NCBI GenBank assembly: GCA_029582165.1
Contig: CM055877.1
Coordinates: 3,702,023-3,766,022 of the forward strand
DNA length: 64,000 nucleotides
DNA from: Portulaca oleracea
Taxonomy: Eukaryota; Streptophyta; Magnoliopsida; Caryophyllales; Portulacaceae
Reading direction: 5' to 3'
The position numbers were made by a program, and so were the translations under genes. Shown here piece after piece: positions 58,993-64,000 of this stretch (position 1 is its first letter; each line of letters starts with the position of its first letter). The notes under the pieces are model-generated. The model searched no databases. It had not been told where the DNA came from and worked only from the letters and a program-made list of their open reading frames with translations.

Positions 58993-60041
58993 TCATCCTT
59001 TCTCCTCTTCTTCATCTTCTTCATCTTCCTCGTCGTCATCTTCACTTTCATCCGATAACGAAATAGACGATTCTTCCTTCCCCTCAGACGACAGTTTTCC
59101 CTTTGACTCCTCCTTCGCCTTCTCAAGAGCACGAACCAGATTCACCAAACAAGTATCTTTCGAAACACTGACCGACTTAGGCATCAAATTCTCCGCGACA
59201 TCAACAGGAGTCATCTTAGTTTCCTCCAACAGCACCCGAATCCTGTCAAACAAGCAATGTTCCTCGATCTTCAAATAGTTCCTGACAAGCACCTTGAACG
59301 ACTCGAAACAGCAGTAAGACAACTCAATATGAATGTCCATCCTCCCTCGTCGAATCAGAGCAGGATCAAGCTTATCAACATGATTAGTAGTAAACACAAT
59401 TATTCTTTCATCCCCACAAGATGACCAAATCCCATCAATAAAATTCAGTAACCCAGATAAAGTCACCTCACTACTACTCCCACCACCTTTCTTCTTTTCC
59501 TTCTTCCCTTTTTCCTCTTCGTCGGGTTGTTTTCGCTTTCGATTTCCTGTCAAGTCAAGTGAGCAATCTATGTCTTCAATCAGTATTATCGACTTACTCG
59601 TTGTCTCGATCAGGAGTCGTCTCAACTGCATGTTGTTCTTAACTGAAGTCAGTTCGAGATCATAGATGTCGTACTCTAGAAGATTAGCCATAGCCGCCAC
59701 CAGGGTGGATTTCCCTGTTCCTGGGGGACCATACAGAAGATAACCCCTCTTCCATGGCTTTCTGATCTCGTCGTAGTAATCCTTTGCGCCACCATCGGAG
59801 ATCGTTGATTATCATCTGTTTCTTGGTGCTCTCCATTGCCACCATGTCGAACTTTGCAGGGTGCTTGAACTGAATGCGTGTCCACAGTGTGTCTTCCTCA
59901 CCAGACTTCTCACTAGCGTTTGTGAAGAGCCTTCGGGAGCGCTTTTGCAATGCAATGGTCTCCCCTTGTTCTAAAACGTAAGGTAAGTAGGAATTCAGGA
60001 CGAACTTCCGGTAGCGCAGGTGAAATGTCACCTGATAGTAT
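58993..60041 (-). pseudogene. BCS1/OM66-like AAA-ATPase, copy 3, exon 2 only and frameshifted
   Basis: This corresponds to exon 2 of copy 2, starting after an acceptor (ttcgacag) with YYQVTFHLRYRKFVLNSYLP. It keeps FKHPAKFDMVAMESTKKQMI, then shifts frame at INDLRWW near 59792: compared with copy 2, 13 bases instead of 18 separate the Asp codon from the AKDYY block, so five bases are missing. After the shift the rest is open: KPWKRGYLLYGPPGTGKST (Walker A), ILIEDIDCSLDLTG (Walker B), SEVTLSGLLNFIDGIWSSCG, FTTNHVDKLDPALIRRGRMD and an acidic tail (SEDDDEEDEEDEEEEKG). No exon 1 is found up to 63.8 kb. Both defects argue for a pseudogene. The good preservation of both ATP motifs suggests recent loss; a sequencing error could explain the shift but not the missing exon. 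Confidence 0.85.
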
Positions 60042-60505
60042 CTGTCGAATTGAATCAAAATACAAACTTTAATCTTCAATATTATGAAAACAACATGGAT
60101 TAGGATCCAAAGTGAAAGTCTTGAAGTGGGTAATTTACAACGGAATCATGTGAAGATACGAACTTAAATCATATTGAACATTCAAAACTAATGAATTGAA
60201 CCAAGATATGAACTTTTTAGAATTCATTAGTTTTGAAGATGCTCAGCCTAATACAGAATAATACGAATCAGTCTAGCTTTTAAAGTGATTAAAATTGAAA
60301 GCACCAAATTAAATGATACTCCCTTCGTTTCATATTTTTCAAGAATTTTGACCATAAATTTCTCAATATATATACAATGACTTGGTATAGAAAATTACTT
60401 AAACACATAATATTGCAATTGCTAATAACATACTATGCAATTGTTAATTGTAACATATTATGCAATTGCTAATAACATATTACTATGAAAGTCAAAATTA
60501 TTATA

Positions 60506-60762
60506 CTCTCTCCGTTCCATATTAACTGTCGTCTTTGGAAATTATGCAGTCAAACTACAAAAATTTTGACCATAAATTTCTCAATATATACAATTAATTG
60601 CTATATAAAATTATCATCATTAGATCCATAATGAAAAATACTATCATACAAGTATAATATTGCAATTGCTAATAACATATTATGGAATAAATTATCAATT
60701 AAAGAGTTATATTGAAAACCGTGAAAGTCAAAATTATGACAATTAATATGGAACGGAGGGAG
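60506..60762. mobile_element. Stowaway-type MITE
   Basis: ctctctccgttccatattaa...ttaatatggaacggagggag, a clear inverted repeat, between TA dinucleotides (60504-60505, 60763-60764). 60042-60505 upstream shows a partial related copy (ctcccttcgtttcatatttt, near 60320) and no gene. Confidence 0.85.
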
Positions 60763-61036
60763 TATGTTGTTTTCCTAATTCATTGTTCCTAATGATTCTG
60801 TTTGTATTAGGAAAATTTTCCCTTATGTATTTATTAGGTGTGTATTCAGCGTCCATATCAAGCTTGGCGGCTAAGTTCTAGGCCGGGTTTCTTAGTTTGG
60901 ATTAAATTAATATTTATTATTATTTATACTACTTTAATTTCTTTATTGTTAAGATTAATTTTAAGTCATCTATACTCTTATATAAAGTGAATAATATTGG
61001 GAATTGTCACACTTTTGATTTCCCATAATTCCGTCC

Positions 61037-61038
<2 letters not shown>

Positions 61039-61081
<43 letters not shown>
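61039..61081. repeat. (TA)n microsatellite
   Basis: About 43 bp of alternating T and A. Between 60763 and 61260 nothing else stands out. Confidence 0.97.
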
Positions 61082-61087
<6 letters not shown>

Positions 61088-61259
61088 GCATTGTCAAGGT
61101 AGAAAGTGAAAAGTACAACATCATTTAACTTATCAAGATTTTGCAAAAACCATTAACAACAATATATGAAATTGTTGTAAGGCATTACAGAATGAGAAAA
61201 GAGAGTGCATAGTAACATAGATACCAAAAACCATTAAGGATTGTGATAAAATTGTTGTA

Positions 61260-61477
61260 CTACATTCGTTCCAAATTAATTGTTACTATGAGTAAATTTT
61301 GACCGTTAATTACTCGCACATTATAATGAGTTATAATATGAAATTACCGTCATTAGAAAGATATTTTCCTAAAAATTATAATGAAGTTAATTTTATATTG
61401 TAACTCATTGTAATTTGTGAATAATTAACAGTCAAAATTAAGTTAAAGTGATAATTAATTTGGAACAGAGGGAGGAA
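61260..61477. mobile_element. Stowaway-type MITE
   Basis: ctacattcgttccaaattaa...ttaatttggaacagagggag, an inverted repeat of about 22 bp, preceded by TA. Another partial relative starts ctccatccgttccaaatta near 61926. 61478-62530 is otherwise AT-rich with no gene. Confidence 0.7.
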
Positions 61478-62531
61478 GACATTAGAGAATAAGAATATAT
61501 GAAAATAGACGAAAGAAACTATGATTTCATAGTCATTTTAACATTGACAAAATGAGAAAAGAGAGTACATATATAAATAGATGCCAAACGTACTTTATCA
61601 AGAGCGGCACAAGAATATGTTTCAGAGCTTCTCCAACGATTTGCCAAAAATTCATGTTTTGCTTTTCTTTTCTTTCTAATTCTCTCTACCAAAACTTAAT
61701 TGGCTCCTAAATGAAAAAATGAATTACTTTGCATGGAAGCAGAGCTGCTTTGTAAACTATTTATAACGTGTTTCTGATTAAGTTAATTTCAAAGTAGTTG
61801 GTAGATTGCACCGATTATAGTAATATTAATTGTTATGTTAGTTCCAACGAGATTAAAGTGTGACGGATTATATGAAGAAACTTACTTGGTTCCTTACTTC
61901 CTTTGGAATTCAAAATGTTAGCCTACTCCATCCGTTCCAAATTATCTGTCATTGATTATTAAGACCTCTAATTTCACTTTTTAATTGATAATTTTTTGTT
62001 ACGAATCTAATTGATGGTAATTTTGTATATGTTTAAAAATTTATGATCAAATTTTTTTTAATTTGATTACACAATTTTTCTAAGAGAACAAATAATAAAT
62101 TTATCGTAAAACGTATAACGTTCTCGTGAGTCGTGACTATCTATGAATATATAAAAGTCACCTCTTGATAAATTATTAGTCATATTCATATTAAAAAGTC
62201 ATTCTAGAATCATTTATTAATCATAATAAAATATAAAAAATGTCACCCTGTGAGAAGTTCGTCTCACAATAAATTTATATGAGACGGTCTTATATTAGAA
62301 TTTGCGATAATATTAAACAGAGGTAATCAACACAAAATCAAAAAGTAAATAAAAAAAACATTACTCCCTTCGTACAATATTAATTTTCATAATTTTACTT
62401 TCACGGTCTCGATTGTCACTCACTAATTGATAATTCTTACATAATATATTGTTAACAATTGCAATATGATATTTTTATGACAGTATTTTTAGTTACGAAT
62501 ATAATAGTTGTAATTTTATATCTATAGCAAC

Positions 62532-63039
62532 TAGACCTGGCAATTTCTGACCCGACCAGAACCCGAACCCGTCCGAAATTTCTAGGTTTTGAACAAGATT
62601 TTTCAGCTAAACCCGAAGTATACTGAACCCGAAAATTAGTGGGTCAAACCCAACCCGCCAGTTTGACCCGAAAATTTAACTTTTTAAGTTAAACTTTATT
62701 AAAATTTGTGACTTTGCATTCAAATTTTTAACTATTAAACTATAAGCGCAACTTATTTATTTGTTATTTCTCTTATTTAAGTTAAAATAGTTACAATAAT
62801 CTATCGTTCCTAGAAGATAATCATATTTTATTATGTATATTGTACAAAAAGTAGTATTTAGAGACCATTTTGAAAAAGAAAAAGCGAAAAAAAGTGGCAA
62901 TCATAACCTGTTGGGTTGACCCGAAACCGAAATACACCGCCCGTATTTTCCTGAACCCGAAATACACCCGACCCGTATTTACCCGAACCCGATATACGAC
63001 CGACCTGAAACCGCCCGCCCGACCGAATTGACAGGTCTA
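62532..63039. mobile_element. hAT-type MITE, family A
   Basis: A 508-bp copy, TAGACCTGGCAATT...AATTGACAGGTCTA, with a perfect 8-bp target duplication atagcaac (62524-62531, 63040-63047). Over the central 190 bp it is almost identical to the copy at 27971, so both moved fairly recently or from one source. 63048-63789 holds a ttaccaaa-type MITE piece (63345-63450), a T-run at 63599-63617 and no gene. Confidence 0.92.
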
Positions 63040-63789
63040 ATAGCAACTCATTGTATATATTAAGAAATTTATGGTCAAAATTTTTAAAATTATAGTACTG
63101 TCCATTTTGGTTAAGTTTTTTAAAGAAAATATTATTTATCAATTTATAAGAAATTTTGAATGTGTTGGTTACGTCAATGAGTATAAATCATACCCTAATC
63201 GAATCAACCTCATCCATTTAGCATATCTTACACCCCTTTTTTGAAATTTATGGATGCATTAGCTACATCAATGAGTATAAAAAAAAACAATGGATAAGAG
63301 TATAATTCCATGCAATTTATAAATCAAAATTAATTTTTGTTAACTTTTAATAAATTTTGGTAACTTTTGAAAAATTTTGGTAAATTTTGATAAATTTAGG
63401 TAAAACAAGTAAATTCGATTTACCCATAAATTTGAGAGGCCCTTAAAAGGTGCTCCTCCCAGACTTTTATTATTTTCAATCTCCATATGTATATGGATGG
63501 TTTTCTCCTGCAGAACAAATGTTTGTGTTATATGGTGAGATGAGGCAAGCTTATGTTGACAATGTCTATATAGACATCAGCATAATTATAGAGTAGTTCT
63601 TTTTTTTTTTTTTTTGGTATATAACTCACAAAGAAAAAGTCAATTAGATTAAACAAATTATTGCAGAAAATGAAACTACACAAACTGTTATTGCCATGTT
63701 TATTTTTCTACATTCTCAGCACCCCAAAATTGCACACAAATGAATCAAATGTTACAGAAGAACTGCAGTCAGTACCGACAAGTCAATGA

Positions 63790-64000
63790 TCAGTAAGATG
63801 CCCATACGCCGCCATTGACATCCGCAGCAGCTCCAGGCGCAGCAGCTGCTGCCGGATCAAACACACCGAGCTTCTTGAGCAGCATGTTTATGAAGTGACC
63901 AGCCACATAACCAACTCCCGAGACTGAAAATCCGACACCAAGGTAGTAGAAAACAGTTGCCATGTATGCCTTTGTAGGAGTTCTGACGTGCGCCTTTGCA
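63790..64000 (-). CDS. Unrecognised small membrane protein, C-terminal end
   Basis: The last 69 codons of a gene entering from beyond the window, stop TGA at 63792-63790. The sequence reads AKAHVRTPTKAYMATVFYYL, then a hydrophobic Gly-rich stretch (GVGFSVSGVGYVAGHFINML) that could form one membrane helix, then LLKKLGVFDP, an alanine-rich linker and the end NGGVWASY. Use of GCN codons and absence of stops support coding. No splice acceptor is needed within the visible part. I do not recognise the family; a small organelle- or endomembrane-anchored subunit is possible. The 3' flank (63620-63789) would be its UTR. Confidence 0.7.
   Translation of the reverse strand, partial: AKAHVRTPTKAYMATVFYYLGVGFSVSGVGYVAGHFINMLLKKLGVFDPAAAAAPGAAADVNGGVWASY

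Noticed and set aside
58982..59278. Serine-rich plus-strand ORF
   Set aside because: Antisense shadow of the acidic tail of AAA copy 3.
25722..60041. Triterpene biosynthetic gene cluster
   Set aside because: Only the cyclase is present; no P450, glycosyltransferase, acyltransferase or dehydrogenase gene is visible anywhere in the window.

Overview
The window is nuclear DNA of a flowering plant. Genes carry many short exons and long AT-rich introns with GT-AG borders, the protein families are plant ones (lupeol/amyrin-type oxidosqualene cyclase, urease accessory protein UreD, plant BCS1-like AAA-ATPases, cytosolic/mitochondrial-type valyl-tRNA synthetase), and the spaces between genes are filled with LINEs, solo LTRs, a SINE and Stowaway-, Tourist-, hAT- and Mutator-like MITEs. 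A eudicot is likely; I cannot fix the order from sequence alone.

Layout. 1-0.7 kb: decayed LINE fragment. 2.6-5.2 kb (minus): the first seven coding exons of valyl-tRNA synthetase; the rest lies before the window. 5.6-6.7 kb: MITE-like element blown up by (TAA/ATT)n. 7.1-10.9 kb (minus): fairly young LINE with reverse transcriptase and RNase H. 11.8-16.9 kb (minus): complete 8-exon ureD gene (294 aa). 17.4-21.5 kb (minus): second, heavily decayed LINE split by a 736-bp solo LTR. 21.6-25.6 kb: repeats and remnants. 25.7-41.2 kb (plus): complete 18-exon oxidosqualene cyclase gene (763 aa) whose 6.35-kb first intron is a transposon graveyard. 42.1-60.0 kb (minus): three tandem copies of a BCS1/OM66-like AAA-ATPase gene. 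Only the middle copy is intact (524 aa); the first lost its Walker A/B core, the third has no first exon and a frameshift. 63.8-64.0 kb (minus): last exon of an unrecognised membrane protein gene.

How the genes relate: ValRS and UreD are unconnected housekeeping genes (translation; nickel-urease maturation). The cyclase makes a triterpene skeleton, by its MLCYCR motif most likely lupeol or a lupeol-containing mixture. No P450, glycosyltransferase or acyltransferase accompanies it, so a triterpene gene cluster is not supported here. The AAA-ATPases are probably stress-linked membrane proteins; their place beside the cyclase may be chance.

I did not find a convincing new biological system. The best leads are the cyclase with a changed catalytic-motif residue (DCTGE instead of DCTAE), the partly decayed AAA-ATPase cluster, a hAT-type element carrying its own 164-bp minisatellite, and a nested Tourist MITE series that retains an unfilled insertion site.
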